This document shows, piece after piece, positions 47,565 through 58,797 of a stretch of 64,000 nt of DNA. Both the position numbers and the translations under genes were made by a program. Position 1 is the stretch's first letter; every line of letters starts with the position of its first letter. The notes under the pieces are model-generated. The model worked only from the letters and a program-made list of their open reading frames with translations. It did no database searches and was not told the origin of the DNA. Source of the stretch: Pseudopithomyces maydicus (Eukaryota; Ascomycota; Dothideomycetes; Pleosporales; Didymosphaeriaceae); the NCBI GenBank assembly GCA_026873275.1, contig JANTUC010000003.1, positions 2,356,001 to 2,420,000 on the forward strand, in the 5' to 3' direction.

Positions 47565-49013
47565 GGCGTCGAAGTGGGGTCAAAGAACAAAGATAAGGAA
47601 AGGTCAGTCGGGTGCAGTTGGTGGGGTCGCACTGCTTGCCAACGGTCGCCGTGAGGACGACTCTAGGCGCCGGGTCTGTGGTGAAAGTGCGGGGGTCTGG
47701 CAGAGGTCTGGATGAAATTAGCAGGCCGCAATCTGAGCTGCTGGCACCGAATTTGCCACAGGATGGTGCCCGCCCATGAGGATGCACCAGGGTATGTGCG
47801 TCGGTGTGGTTATGACGCGAGGTGCGACAAGATAGCAGCAACGAGGCGCAGAGCGTCTAGTCGGATCAAAGCGGACGGGCGGGCGGTCTAAGAAAGTGGT
47901 AGGGCTGAGCGTACCTATTGCGGTGTGGAGGCGAGACCGCGCACGCGGAGCGGAGAGTCTGGACGGTTCCCTGACGTAGACGGAGAGGGTCACGCTCCAA
48001 GGCAGAAAGTTGTAGGAGACAAGGTTGGAGTGAAGGCAAAATGCCCATACGTAGACTGCTTAGGTAGCCGGACTAACAGGTGACCATGTCGGGGCCTGGG
48101 ACAGACGAGGGCGGGCAGACCGGGGGTGGAAAAGACCGCAAAAGCAGCAGCAGAAGCAGGGCCAAGGGTCAGCACCGCGATAGGCCGAAGAGGGAGCCGA
48201 TCGGCAGGCTCTGAGGGGCAGACGGGCAGAAAAAGGTGGAGTGAAGCCGTGACTCTTTCTCTGCCTGGCTTATCAATCAACACCGTTAAAGCGGCGGAGC
48301 GCCAAAAGAGGCATGGCGGTGTAAGGCGCAAGCGCACCGCATCTGTGAGAAGGGCGTAGAAACGCGTGTTCGAAGATCAGGTACTGCCCAGCTGTTCCAG
48401 GCACACCGTGTCGTCGCCCCTCGGCGGCGAGCGCGCCAGCCATAGGGCGGTGACAGTTCAACGGCGGCCCACCGCAGGCTGGCGGCAGAGGAGCCGCATG
48501 GCGAGCCTCAACCGTGAGGCACGCACTTGGCAGGCATCCCAACGTTGGTGCTGATGGATCGACAGCATCCAGAGCATTCTGCAGTACAGTACTAGGCGCA
48601 ATAAGGATACAGGCCGGAGTGGCTCTGGTGGTCGGAGAGCAGCAGCATAACCAGTCATTTTCTACCTACAGACGATGTACATACATAGGATTCCAGCATA
48701 GGAATCACAGTCTTGGCAATGGAGATCCTGAACATGTCGAGCTTGATTATTTGGTCCGTGCCAGGCCAGACAAAACCCTCCTCTCAAACGATGCCGTATA
48801 CCAAGGTCGACAGTGGTCCATGGATTTCAGGTGAAGCATCTGTGGGGAAGATACGCTAGTCCGATCACGTGAGCTGCTGTTGGAATCGACTAGCGCGGTC
48901 GCACCTGCCCTCGCCGCCCAGACGCGATCGTCATTGCGACAGCAATACAACCTTACAACCTCGCAACCTCACCACCCTCCACCCTGCTGAAGACTACCTG
49001 CAAAGTCTTCAAC
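47565..49013. promoter_or_regulatory. long divergent leader/promoter region, YAP1 and SPF30
   Basis: About 1.45 kb, GC-rich near YAP1. No gene supported on either strand. The length fits a long YAP1 5' leader, possibly with upstream ORFs; several short ORFs are present but none can be shown to be used. Confidence 0.4.
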
Positions 49014-50030
49014 ATGGCGCACGACTTGCAGAAGCTGAAGGACAACATTTGGATCGCGAAGAAAGATCTCAAGGACCAGGAGAACATCTGCAAAGAATGG
49101 GTCGCACAGGCAAGTAGCAAAGCATCTTCCTTTACACAAACCTGCACCAATTGATCCTTGTAATATTATTGTATCCTGACATTCCCGTAGCTGGAGGCAG
49201 CCAATGCACTTGGGCAGTCGGTACCAGAAGTCGTGGAAGTTATTGAAGCATCACTGGCGGAGGAAGAAGGCAGGCTTGCCGCTTTGCGCGACAAGGTGCA
49301 AGCCCTGGAAGCACAGCTTCCTGAGGGAAGCTTCGTCCCGGCCCCCGAGCGAAAGTACGACCCGGAGCAGCACCCTCTGCTCAAGAAAACTGTCGAGAAG
49401 GCGGAGCCCGAGAAGGCTGTTGTCTTCAACACCGGTGACATCGTCGAGGTTCGCTACAGGGACGGCGGCTGGTACAAAGCAAAAATCGTGACTATTCTCG
49501 GTTCTGCTTCCGCGCCAAAGTACAAAATCAAGTACATCGAATACGACGAAGATGACACTGTCGATCGCGATGCCGTCCGACCTATGCAGAACAAACGAAA
49601 GAGGGACCCGGAGCCTGCGCCTGCCACCATACCTACGGTCCCGGCCCCTGTCACCTCGACCCCGCATGTGATTTCCGGCCCCGCCAGCGTCAATCCCAAG
49701 ATGCAGGCCGCCAAGCCAGCAGCGCCAGCTGACGGTCTTGAGCCGAAAAAGCGCAAGATTCCGAACAAGAAGCAGCTCGAGAAGGGAGTCGCAAGTTGGA
49801 AGAATTGGAGCAGCAAGGGCGTCGGCAAGAAGATCTCTCAGAAAGACTCTATGTTCCGCACTGGAACCAATGTGAACAGCAGAGGTAAGCCATTACAGCC
49901 CGGGACATGTTGGGAATACTAACGCGCAATAGTTGGCTTCACGGGATCGGGCGGCGGTATGACCGAGACAACCAAGCGGGTCCGCTACGACAATAAAGCT
50001 GTAGAGGAGGCGGATAGAGAGCAAGACTGA
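49014..50030 (+). CDS. Tudor-domain splicing factor SPF30 (SMNDC1)-like
   Basis: Nuclear splicing factor with a central Tudor domain that in SPF30 binds symmetric dimethyl-arginine on Sm proteins. Exons: 49014-49109, 49191-49884 and 49933-50030, 295 residues. The Tudor domain (about residues 105-160) reads TGDIVEVRYRDGGWYKAKI and YIEYDEDDTVDRDAVRPM. An N-terminal coiled coil and a C-terminal GFTGSGGGMTE end are family features, and KKRKIPNKKQ is a basic NLS-like stretch. Intron 1 (81 bases) starts with GC, not GT: CAG then GCAAGT, ending CCGTAG. The nearest GT would put the next exon out of frame. Confidence 0.88.
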
Positions 50031-50502
50031 AGTCTCTGCTTAGAACCTTCTCCGTCACTGAGCTCGTAGGCATTAGTGGCATTTGAGGGACACACGCTGA
50101 TTGTCTTTAAGATTGTTGCTTAGGGCACCCTCTGCTGCACCTTGTCCCCTGCTCAAATCATTGAGTCTTTTATCTTGGCGTTTACGGAACTGCATCGGTA
50201 TGGCATTACGTTCAACCATTTATTCGAGGACCGTCACCACTAAGCATGCGCTCCCGCAATAGGAATGGCGCTCTATACCCAGTGTCTTTGCATACACCAC
50301 GCTCCTCGATAGCGTGCATCCAACAGTAAGTATGTTTTGCCTTGTCTAAACTCTGGGCGTTTCTACATCAGTGGAGGATGCACGTATTGAATTGGACTGG
50401 CGAATCGATACTCGAATAATGATCTTTCAACTCATGATTTCAATTCATGACCTTATACGGGTACCTTGTGATGCATGCTCAGTGACGATGCATCAAATAA
50501 GT
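50031..50502. other. intergenic, convergent 3' ends
   Basis: About 470 bases between the SPF30 and glyoxalase-like gene ends. Nothing recognised. Confidence 0.5.
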
Positions 50503-51517
50503 TCACACATACTCCAACCATATTCCCCTCAGGTTGCTGTCGATCTGCTCCTTCTTTCCTTTGTTCTTTCCTTCAACCGCCTTTACCGCTAATATAACAT
50601 CTCCATACCAAAAGTCCCTGCCTTTCACCTGATCCTTTTCGTCGTCATTTTGAGCTACACGAAGCAATACCCGAGCCCCTCCTATACCTTGCAATTGTTC
50701 GACCTGTATTTCTCGGTGGGCTTCATACTGGACAAAACCTTCCTGGACCTCCAACGGCGCATCAAACAATGTGTCATATATTTTTCGTGCCTCTTGCAAT
50801 GCTTCTTCATCCTTAACGATCACAGTCAAAGAGGATACTCCTAGTACTCCGCTAGGATGTGTCGTTCTCTGCTCATCGAGCGGAACCCTCACCTTTCTTT
50901 CCGTGATATCATGGCAGAAAAATGGGACACGTCCTCTACTACATCATCACTCGATGTTAGTCTCGACTTCGCATTACAATGTCCTGTGGCGACTTACGAT
51001 GCCTGACCGCCATGCTCGCCTCGAGGAAATGTAACCGCCCACTTTACATCTACGCCATCCGCTCTCTTTCTACCGCCGTGCTGGGGCTCTTGGTGAGACT
51101 GGGATACTAAGGCGTGATTGGCTTCTGGGGTTAGGGAATTCGTTAAACACCAGTCGGCCCAACCAATGTGTTTTTCGAAGTAGCCCCACCAGTGAGAGGT
51201 TATGGATTCTGGCGGCGCGCTGGGAACGAAGCTGATGAGTTCGATGTAGCACCCGTCGCGTAGGAGAATAAGCGTGTCTGTAACAGAATCAGTCTATGGT
51301 TCTGTCGGTGATAATTCGGGGCTGTCATTAGGATGTGCGTGTCAAAAGACGAATGAATGGGTAAGAAGTGCCTACTTGAAGTCAAGCCATCAGCGTGAGT
51401 ACCACCAGGCGTGAGCGTAAAGTTGTTGGATATGAAGTCTGGGATGCTCGGCAGATTTGTGGATGGATCAGCAGGTAGAAAGAGAATGAGGTGATCGAGA
51501 GCGTTCTTGGGTGACAT
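50503..51517 (-). CDS. glyoxalase-like (VOC-fold) domain protein
   Basis: Protein of the glyoxalase-like family; enzymatic role unknown. Exons (complement): 51376-51517, 50998-51277 and 50503-50938, 285 residues; introns are 98 and 59 bases. Conserved blocks are split between exons: LDHLILFLP at the start, TPGGTHADGLTS-NTLILLRDGCYIELISF across intron 1, HWWGYFEKHIGWADWCL, and GRVPFFCHDITERKVRVP after intron 2. A second VOC-like half follows (GVLGVSSLTVIVKDEEAL). The acceptor of intron 2 is a tandem TAGTAG, so a form one residue shorter is equally in frame. Only the last exon is long enough to be seen as an ORF. Confidence 0.82.
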
Positions 51518-52161
51518 GACTTCAGATACGTTGTACTGCTTGCAAACTTGTAAATCCAGTTGCCGATGCAAGTACCTAGGTAGGGATTGACTCACGCCTT
51601 TTAGACTGGAAATGCTCGGATACTGCTTCCTAATCGGTCGATACTCCGAGCGAAGCCGAGCTCCCGACGCGAGCACTTTGAAGATTTCACTGTTAGGGCT
51701 AACTTTGGGATTCCAAGTTCAATGATCAAGTGAATATGTCGAATAGACACCGAAGTGTACGATTGCGTGCTTGCTGCATCTGATGTTGAGCCATTGCTGC
51801 TCCGTATCATGCGCATGAGTGAGGGGTGTAGGCTGCTAGGGAGCAGCACCATCTCCAATCCTAGCCACACCGATTGATTATACATGAACGACTGACAACT
51901 CTCTATTCTCCAGTAAAACCATTCAAAGCCAAAGCATTATCTACCTAGATACCTAGATACATACTCGCAGGTCGACGGTCGAGTATCGGAAGCCAAATAC
52001 AGCGAGCACATCTTCGATCCATGAACCCAGTCTTAGTAATGATCATCTGGAGCCCTGAAGGTACATATCTTCAAGCTTTAAAGCAAGGCATGTACAATAG
52101 TTAGGGAGAAATACATTAGCCTAGCGTGCAATGTGTCTCGACAAACGTCAGCGCCGATGTC
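51518..52161. other. intergenic
   Basis: About 640 bases: promoter of the glyoxalase-like gene and 3' flank of the methyltransferase. A short CCTAGATA duplication is present near 51945-51960. A minus-strand 94-codon ORF with an ATG near 51885 is unrecognised and not called. Confidence 0.45.
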
Positions 52162-53363
52162 CTACCGAGGAGCTTTGATGGATAGTATTTTGAGAGGTAC
52201 AACGGTCGCATAGAAAAGTGAGGTTTGCTGCCGTATCGACTGAGGCTTAAAGTTGACCTCGTTCATGTCAAAATTATTCGTCACTGGAGCCCAGTTAATA
52301 AAACTCTCGTGTCCAAGAGAAGTTATTAGAGCATACTGCAGGCATTTCGAAAAGTTTCAAATGTCTCGAGATTGCGGACTGCACCGGATATGATAACATT
52401 CAGTTCTGGCCGTCGCTTGAAAAGTGATCGCAAAGTATCCACCAGTGCGACAATGGCGGTCTTTTCGTATGTCTGCCCATTGTCAGTCTCCCCATTCCGG
52501 ACATTGCACAGGGAATTATCACTATATCGGCGCCAATGACTACATCATACGGCCAAAGCTCGAAATCTTGCTCGATCCACTGTTCATTCAAATCGGTCCC
52601 CCATCTGAAGACATTCGTTCGGATTGTTTGTTCATCATTTAGACTGTTAAGCTGCATATTCTCTTTCAGTGTCTTCACCACACCTTCATCTCCATCAGTC
52701 GTGGTGACGTGTTTAGCATCTAGATGCTTAGCAGCTAGAATTCCCAGAAATCCAGTTCCAGCACCTAGCTCTAAGATAGACTTGCCCTCGATCAACCTGC
52801 GACCAACGGGGGAAAGGAGGTATGAGCCAAGGTGGAGAGCAGCTTCCCACGTACGAAAACCGGTAGTAAGAGAGCCAGATATCAGGTGACGACGCTCCAG
52901 CAGAGTAAGGGTGGGCTCTTCGACGTCATCCTCTTGAATCGTACGGTTTGGTGGTAAACAAGTAAATGTTACGTAGGATTTTTGTTGTACAGCTGTACTC
53001 TCGGAGGGCAGGCCCAATGCCATGAGACTTGAGAGGCGAGATATAAGTGTGTCTGAAATCACCTAATATGGCTCAGCAACGTCTCTCGGAGTTGGAATCA
53101 CAAATGGGTGTAGATTGGTTGTTCCATACATCTTGCTTGGGGTCCGCAATAGCCGCCTCGATCCTAGCTATAAGTTGCTTGAGAACTCGCAACTGGTAAC
53201 GTTCAGATGGTAGTATTTTGCTGGTTTGGATGTCGAATAAATGGGAATACAGCCATGCTTGGCCACTGGGGTCTCGTAGAAGTGGTTTCGGGGGCCAGGC
53301 GAGGAAGTCTGGTTCAAAAAGCTGCAAATATTGTCTACGGAAAAGACACAGCTGGGGGTCCAT
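52162..53363 (-). CDS. FAM86/Efm3-type protein-lysine methyltransferase
   Basis: Seven-beta-strand SAM-dependent methyltransferase resembling yeast Efm3 and human EEF2KMT, which methylate elongation factor 2. Four exons (complement): 53130-53363, 52523-53062, 52337-52472 and 52162-52283, 343 residues with consistent phases; introns are 67, 50 and 53 bases. SAM-binding motif: ILELGAGTGFLGILAAKHL. Post-motif: VTTTDGDEGVV. The catalytic-type motif GADI-TYEKTAIV forms only after splicing exon 2 to exon 3. N-terminal WEAALHLGSYLL is family-typical. The last exon (QTSLFYATVVPLKILSI) matches family ends and would be missed without splicing. The EF2 target is inferred from family; other METTL-type substrates are possible. 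Confidence 0.82.
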
Positions 53364-54115
53364 ATCTGCAGCTATCCCTTGAAATCACTTGCTAGTGAAC
53401 ATGTGCAATGTTGACCTGTGCCAACGAGGTTGTGGTAGTAGGTACGCGAACTTTACAGCCGAAAGTCTGGGCACGCACAGCGAGCTTGATTTGCTGCTAC
53501 GTAATGAACGACAATTCATCACATCACATACCTAGTTACCTGCGAATTATTACACGAAATGAATATACAAGCTTACTCGAGTTGACTTAAATGATTCTTG
53601 GGATGGACATGTCAGCAGACTCTTTCGAGATGCTTGTACATAGCAGGCAGCATTACGATCTAGCCAGATTTCCGCTAGGGGCATGCATCACGTCGCACGT
53701 GCACCTCGTGTAAATGCCGGATCCATCAATGGTACGGTCGGTTTTAATTCGAACACCGATCGTTGGCGAGAACAGCGGCACAGGGTTGCGGTGCTGTGCC
53801 CTCAGAAACAACATCAAGAGCTTTTTCTTTGTGGGTCGAGCATTATAAGGTTTTCGCTAGATTCCAGCTGATGACGCATTTCTGAGTACATAGGTAGTCA
53901 TTCTCACCTCAAAGTGCTTCTCAAAGTAGCGTACCTGTCCCTGCAACCAGCCAAATATCGGCATGGATCCTTCGCACAGCCTCAGCGTTTTCCTTAACCA
54001 GCATGTGTTGACGTCGCCACGCCAGTTTCATATGGAAGACTATACTATCTACTAACTCGCCACTGTAACGTCTTTGACATACTGCTTTTTCTTTTTTCTT
54101 CTTCAATCTAGCGAT
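53364..54115. other. intergenic, divergent promoters
   Basis: About 750 bases between the methyltransferase and Zn2Cys6 starts. A pyrimidine tract ending in CTAG lies directly before the regulator ATG and could be the end of a 5'-leader intron. No gene supported. Confidence 0.45.
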
Positions 54116-55708
54116 ATGAAGAAACGCTCTCGGGCCTGTGAAGAATGTCATCGTCTGAAGATCAAATGCGACCTAAGCACTTCTCCTGCAGGAACAGCAT
54201 GCGAACGGTGCAACCGCAATAGCTTGGAGTGCGTGCCGTCGGCGCCACGCCTTCAACGCGATCGAATCATCGAACTTGAGGCCCAAGTCCAAGAACTTAA
54301 GAACGCCCTGCAGGACCAGAGCAGCAGTAGCTCGACGACAACGCCTAGTCGCTCGCCTGGAAGCATACTGGAGGATCACAACCAAATCATATTGTCGTTT
54401 CTGGACGCCCGTTTCGCCCTTGGAAAACAAAAAGAATTGCTCCGACTCTTTACACTTCGGGCAGGCGCTGCATGGCCTGTCATTTGCCTGCCTACCGATT
54501 TGAAACAGATTCGTTCGAAATATCCGCTGTTGCTGCTCTCTGTGATGGCTTACACTACCACGCACCTCTTGCAAGGGACTGAATTAGAAGTCCACGATGA
54601 GGTTGTTCGAGAGACAATGCACATGCTTGCAGAGGAACTCATGGGTAGGGGACAAAGATCCCTAGAGCTCGTCCAGGCGCTACTAGTGGCTGCCTTTTGG
54701 AACAAAAGCACGCGTAAAGGTTCGCAGGCAAGCTGCTATCAGCTGGTACAACTGGCTGCTGATATGGCTGTCGATATCGGTATCGCTGGCTTCTCGCTTC
54801 AGCCGTCGCCTGTAGCTTATTTTGATCAACATGAGGACCCAAGTTCACTTGAAGCACGCCGTACCTGGCTAGCCTGTTACGTGGCTCTGTCCAGTGCCTC
54901 TAAAGGCTTGCGCCGACCCAACGTGTTCCCATGGAATTCCCATCACCAAGAATGTCTCTTGTATCTAGAAAGCAACGGTGAACCGTCCGATCTGCTGCTA
55001 TGTCAAATCGTACGCATCAAACGGTTGATCCAAAAAATATCGAGTCAACTGGGTATTTTCCAACTAGATATGTTTTTGGACGCCAACAACCACGATACTA
55101 TTACTGTCATGGACGCTTTGAGAAATGAAGTGGATGCTTGGGCAAGCCAAATACCACCTAGCTTGACTGGGTGTGAAACGCTAAAGGTATGGTATCATGT
55201 AGCTATGGTACATATCTACGAAGTTGCGCTACATACACCTACCAATAAGTCAGCTTTTGCGGCACCTTTTATCCCAGGTCGCATCCCTGTCAAGGACTTC
55301 CCGAAGCCCGCCAATATAGTCCTACCTCTCAAAGCGGTGCTCCAAGCTCTTGTCTACAATTGCCACGGAATCATTGACACTGTCGCGTCGATGGAACCAG
55401 ACTTAATTGTGGACCTCCCAACATTCGCATTCACACCCAACATTGTCTACTCTCTATTCGTCCTAGTTACAGTCATGGTGGCAGCCACCGATCCTGCGAG
55501 CACATACGGACAATGCTTACCAAAGGACTGTTTTCGTATCGAGGAATGCGGGCAGAAATTGCGAAATCTGGCGACACGCGTCAAAGCTCTCGATCCCACG
55601 TTTAGTCTTTGGACAACGCGCATGGTTGATGCAACCAGTTGGCTGGAGGAGTGGTACAACGACTACACTGCAATTCTTCGGCGTTATGAGCTCAACCTCG
55701 CTCAATAA
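54116..55708 (+). CDS. Zn(II)2Cys6 fungal transcription factor
   Basis: Gal4-type regulator, 530 residues, single exon. The binuclear zinc cluster is complete: Cys at 8, 11, 18, 29, 32 and 39 (CX2CX6CX10CX2CX6C), followed by a basic linker and a short coiled coil (RDRIIELEAQVQELKNAL). The middle region has the fungal-specific transcription-factor helices (RRTWLACYVALSSASKGLRRPN). Length is typical of the smaller members. The frame extends upstream without an ATG, so the start at 54116 is firm. Targets unknown. The next genes downstream encode surface proteins and not a pathway, so a cluster-specific role is not suggested. Confidence 0.9.
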   Translation: MKKRSRACEECHRLKIKCDLSTSPAGTACERCNRNSLECVPSAPRLQRDRIIELEAQVQELKNALQDQSSSSSTTTPSRSPGSILEDHNQIILSFLDARFALGKQKELLRLFTLRAGAAWPVICLPTDLKQIRSKYPLLLLSVMAYTTTHLLQGTELEVHDEVVRETMHMLAEELMGRGQRSLELVQALLVAAFWNKSTRKGSQASCYQLVQLAADMAVDIGIAGFSLQPSPVAYFDQHEDPSSLEARRTWLACYVALSSASKGLRRPNVFPWNSHHQECLLYLESNGEPSDLLLCQIVRIKRLIQKISSQLGIFQLDMFLDANNHDTITVMDALRNEVDAWASQIPPSLTGCETLKVWYHVAMVHIYEVALHTPTNKSAFAAPFIPGRIPVKDFPKPANIVLPLKAVLQALVYNCHGIIDTVASMEPDLIVDLPTFAFTPNIVYSLFVLVTVMVAATDPASTYGQCLPKDCFRIEECGQKLRNLATRVKALDPTFSLWTTRMVDATSWLEEWYNDYTAILRRYELNLAQ

Positions 55709-56473
55709 CAAGGACTCGTCCCCTCAAGATGGATCCAAAAAAGTCAATGTTGTGGGATATGCAACCTATATAGTTATTATAATGCTCAAATGACATCGGC
55801 GAATTTTGGCCTTAGACCCATCGTGCCTTGTAATTGCTGTATTTTGCTTCTTACGCGACCTCTCCAAAAGTCTGTACTGTAAGCGGCGGGATTTGGCCGT
55901 TGGGAGGCTTCGAAGTGGGGTCGGTGAGATTTGGCCGCCTCGTGTGCACAGGTACTCGCTGATGAACACAGACGATTGGATGCGCGGGACTCGGCAATGG
56001 CTGTGCATGGCATGCATTGTTAATGGTCCGAGCACTACATGTTATTATTTAGGTATAGACTGTTTGACAAAATCCCGATTAGGTCATTGCAAAGTACACA
56101 GCACTCCTGCATAGTCTTATTCGCACGAGAATCACTGCCACGCATCGCTCACAGTTCATACGGGTGGGTAACAGAGGCTCGATCATCGAATTCATTCTCG
56201 ATTGCCACACGATATCTTACATGGGATGAAATGAACGCGTAGTTGCAATAGCCTCTTGGATGTCCGGTGGGCAAGCTTTCCGGGAGGCTGAGACATCGTC
56301 ACAGAAGTTTGGCTTCGAGATGTCCAGCACATAAAGAGCCTTTGCAGCCTCATGATTTTCCATATCTACAATCACATCCACTGCTACATTACCCATACTA
56401 CTACTACTTCTCTTGGGCATATTTCCCAAGTTTTTTCTCCAGTCTTCCCCGCAACACTCTGAGACTTTACACT
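55709..56473. other. intergenic
   Basis: About 765 bases. No gene supported. A minus-strand 66-codon ORF from an ATG at 56420 overlaps the expected leader of the fasciclin gene and is not called. Confidence 0.45.
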
Positions 56474-57869
56474 ATGCGTTTATCATTGTGGTCTTCCCTC
56501 CTAATGACGGGCACCTGCCTGGCACAAGGCGATCTTGCCGGACTTCTCTCCTCTCAAGAAGACCTCAGCACACTACTTGAGTTGGTTGGTCTTGTACCTG
56601 GACTTGCGGATATCCTTGCATCGTCCTCGAACATCACTATTGTTGCACCAACAAATGAAGCTTTTGCAGCTGTACCACGAAATGTCCCTGAAGGCGAGGC
56701 TATCGAGCAAAAGAATGACTCAATCGCGATCGGGGCTCTCCTAGCAAATCACGTCTTTAAAGGAGTCTACCCATCGGATGTTATCACCGACACTCCTACA
56801 TTCGCGCAGACACTCCTCAATAGTTCATACATTATTCCTCGACAGCCTTTCTCCAATTTCACTGGAGGTCAATACAACGGACTTGTCAAAAATGGAGATG
56901 GTGTCTGCATCTTGTCCGGCGAACAGACTGTCTCTACGGTCACTCAAGCTGTTAGTTTTCTCAAGAGTATCACATCCGTCAAGTACTAACTCGATCAACA
57001 GGACATAAAGTTGGGCGATGGCATTACCATCCACAAGATCGACACAGTGCTCTCCTTCGGTGCACCTCTTCAGCTATTCACTTATAGAGCCGGTTACACT
57101 GCTATGAATGCCGCCTTGGAAGCTGCCGACCTTGGTTTTGATATCGGACTAACAGGCGCCGATGAGAAAGGTCTTAACATCTCCGACTTCACCATCTTTG
57201 TGCCTACCAATGAAGCCTTCGAGTCTATCGGCTCTGTGTTGGAATCTGCGGACAAGAAGACCATCCAAGAGGTTCTCAAGTACCACATGATCCCCAACAA
57301 CGTAATCTTCTCTACGTCCTTGGGAAATGTCACAGTCCCATCCTACCAAGGCACCAACCTGACTTTCACTGTCTTACCTGATGGCTCTGCTTGGGTAAAC
57401 AACGCGAAGATCACATTTGCCAACTCTATCTTGTTCAACGGCATTGCACACACCATTGACAAGTAAGTGAGCCTCTCTCGTACAGGATTCTTATACTAAT
57501 ATTGTTTTCACCAGTGTCCTTGCCCCTGCAGAATTTGACCGCAAGGACCTCACTCCTTCTGCCGATGCTTCCGACCGCCTCGCCTTTGAGAATGCTACCT
57601 CTAAGCCCCTTTCCGAGCTCCCGTTCACAAGCATTGCTTTCGAGGGTGACCAAGAGACCTACGCAACTACGCCTACGCTGCTCCAGACTTGGATTGCCGT
57701 GCCGACTCCTTCCGCTGAGGCTACGACTACCGGAGCAAGCCAGTCAAACCCAACCTCTACTCTGGCACCGACCGGCGCAGAGCAGTTCCCTGGAGCCGGT
57801 AGCTCTCTTTTGCCTGGCTCTCTCTTAGCGGCCGCAATGGCAGTGGGTGTCGCTGCACTAGCTTTGTAA
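56474..57869 (+). CDS. fasciclin (FAS1) domain surface protein, probable GPI anchor
   Basis: Secreted adhesion-type protein with two FAS1 domains. Exons: 56474-56950, 57002-57462 and 57515-57869, 430 residues; introns are 51 and 52 bases. The signal peptide is MRLSLWSSLLMTGTCLA. FAS1-1 has ITIVAPTNEAFAAVP and ANHVFKG; FAS1-2 has FTIFVPTNEAFESIGS and LKYHMIPNNVIF with FNGIAHTIDNVLAP. Ser/Thr-rich spacer and a hydrophobic tail (LLPGSLLAAAMAVGVAALAL) with no residues after it predict a GPI anchor. Several N-glycosylation sites are present. Relatives act in cell-wall or surface adhesion. It heads a run of three surface or secreted genes. Confidence 0.92.
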
Positions 57870-58797
57870 GCTCTGAATTTTGTCGGGATATTTGGACCTG
57901 CAAGCGATTGGGGGGTGGGGGGCAAATGAGAAATGCCTCATGGCGTGTGACTAGCCGGCTGTAAGAAGTTTACCAGGGGTAGTTGATAGGCAGTTTGAGA
58001 TTTGAACATGGATTTTTGGTTGTTATTGACGAGATGCATTTCCCTTTCCCAACAATACTCTATAGAATAATTTTCTCGTGATCCAAAGCGTATATCAAAT
58101 CAGTCTACTGTTCCCCAGAGAGCGTTTAACTATCTATTAAAGTGTACTGGAATTGCTCAGTGATGCTATAGGTTGGGTTCACCAGTTATGGGACGAAACC
58201 AAGACAACATAATCCTCTCCAAAAAGAAATGAAAGCATGTGGAAGCGCCTTCGGCTTACTTACAAATACAGCAATTCATAGTTCATTAGGTCATAACATA
58301 ATTGCGTTGTACTTTACAGAGCTTACAAGGATGTGACTCGTAAAGCTATGACTTGTGTGCAACTGATAACATAACTTTAACCAGAAAGCGACTCCCCGAA
58401 GAAATGGGAATGATTGCACAGTTCGCACGTGAACATGCCACCGCGCAGGGAGAAATTGCGAGGGGTGCATCTATAGCTTACTTTTCGAAGATTTTATGAA
58501 GTCAGCCTGTCCACATAACTTTTATTGGTCATTCGCCATCTATGGCGGTTGATCAATGTATTTATGCCCGGGCCCTGGAAAACGCACATTACGCCATCAA
58601 ATCGTTTGCCGTCCACCCTGACTCAGTGAATAAGTGTAACAGCATCTTCACAGAAGTTTATGTGTATATAAACCCGACAGTTTTGAAATAATCAACTTAC
58701 TCATTACCTATATATATCACGCACCTTCCCCTCTCTATCTAACACACTCACCTCTCAGGACTATTGTTTCTATAGACTTCGTTTTGTAGACAAGACA
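57870..58797. other. intergenic, GH16 promoter
   Basis: About 0.93 kb. The distal part holds a clear TATA box (listed separately). A pyrimidine-rich leader with TATATATC and CCCCTCTCTATC lies just before the GH16 start. No gene supported. Confidence 0.5.
58665..58672 (+). promoter_or_regulatory. TATA box of the GH16 gene
   Basis: TATATAAA, about 126 bases before the glucanase ATG, followed by a CT-rich stretch where transcription would start. Position and sequence fit a strongly regulated fungal promoter. Confidence 0.6.

Noticed and set aside
56217..56420. Minus-strand ORF with ATG at 56420
   Set aside because: Overlaps the leader of the fasciclin gene by position, no family recognised.
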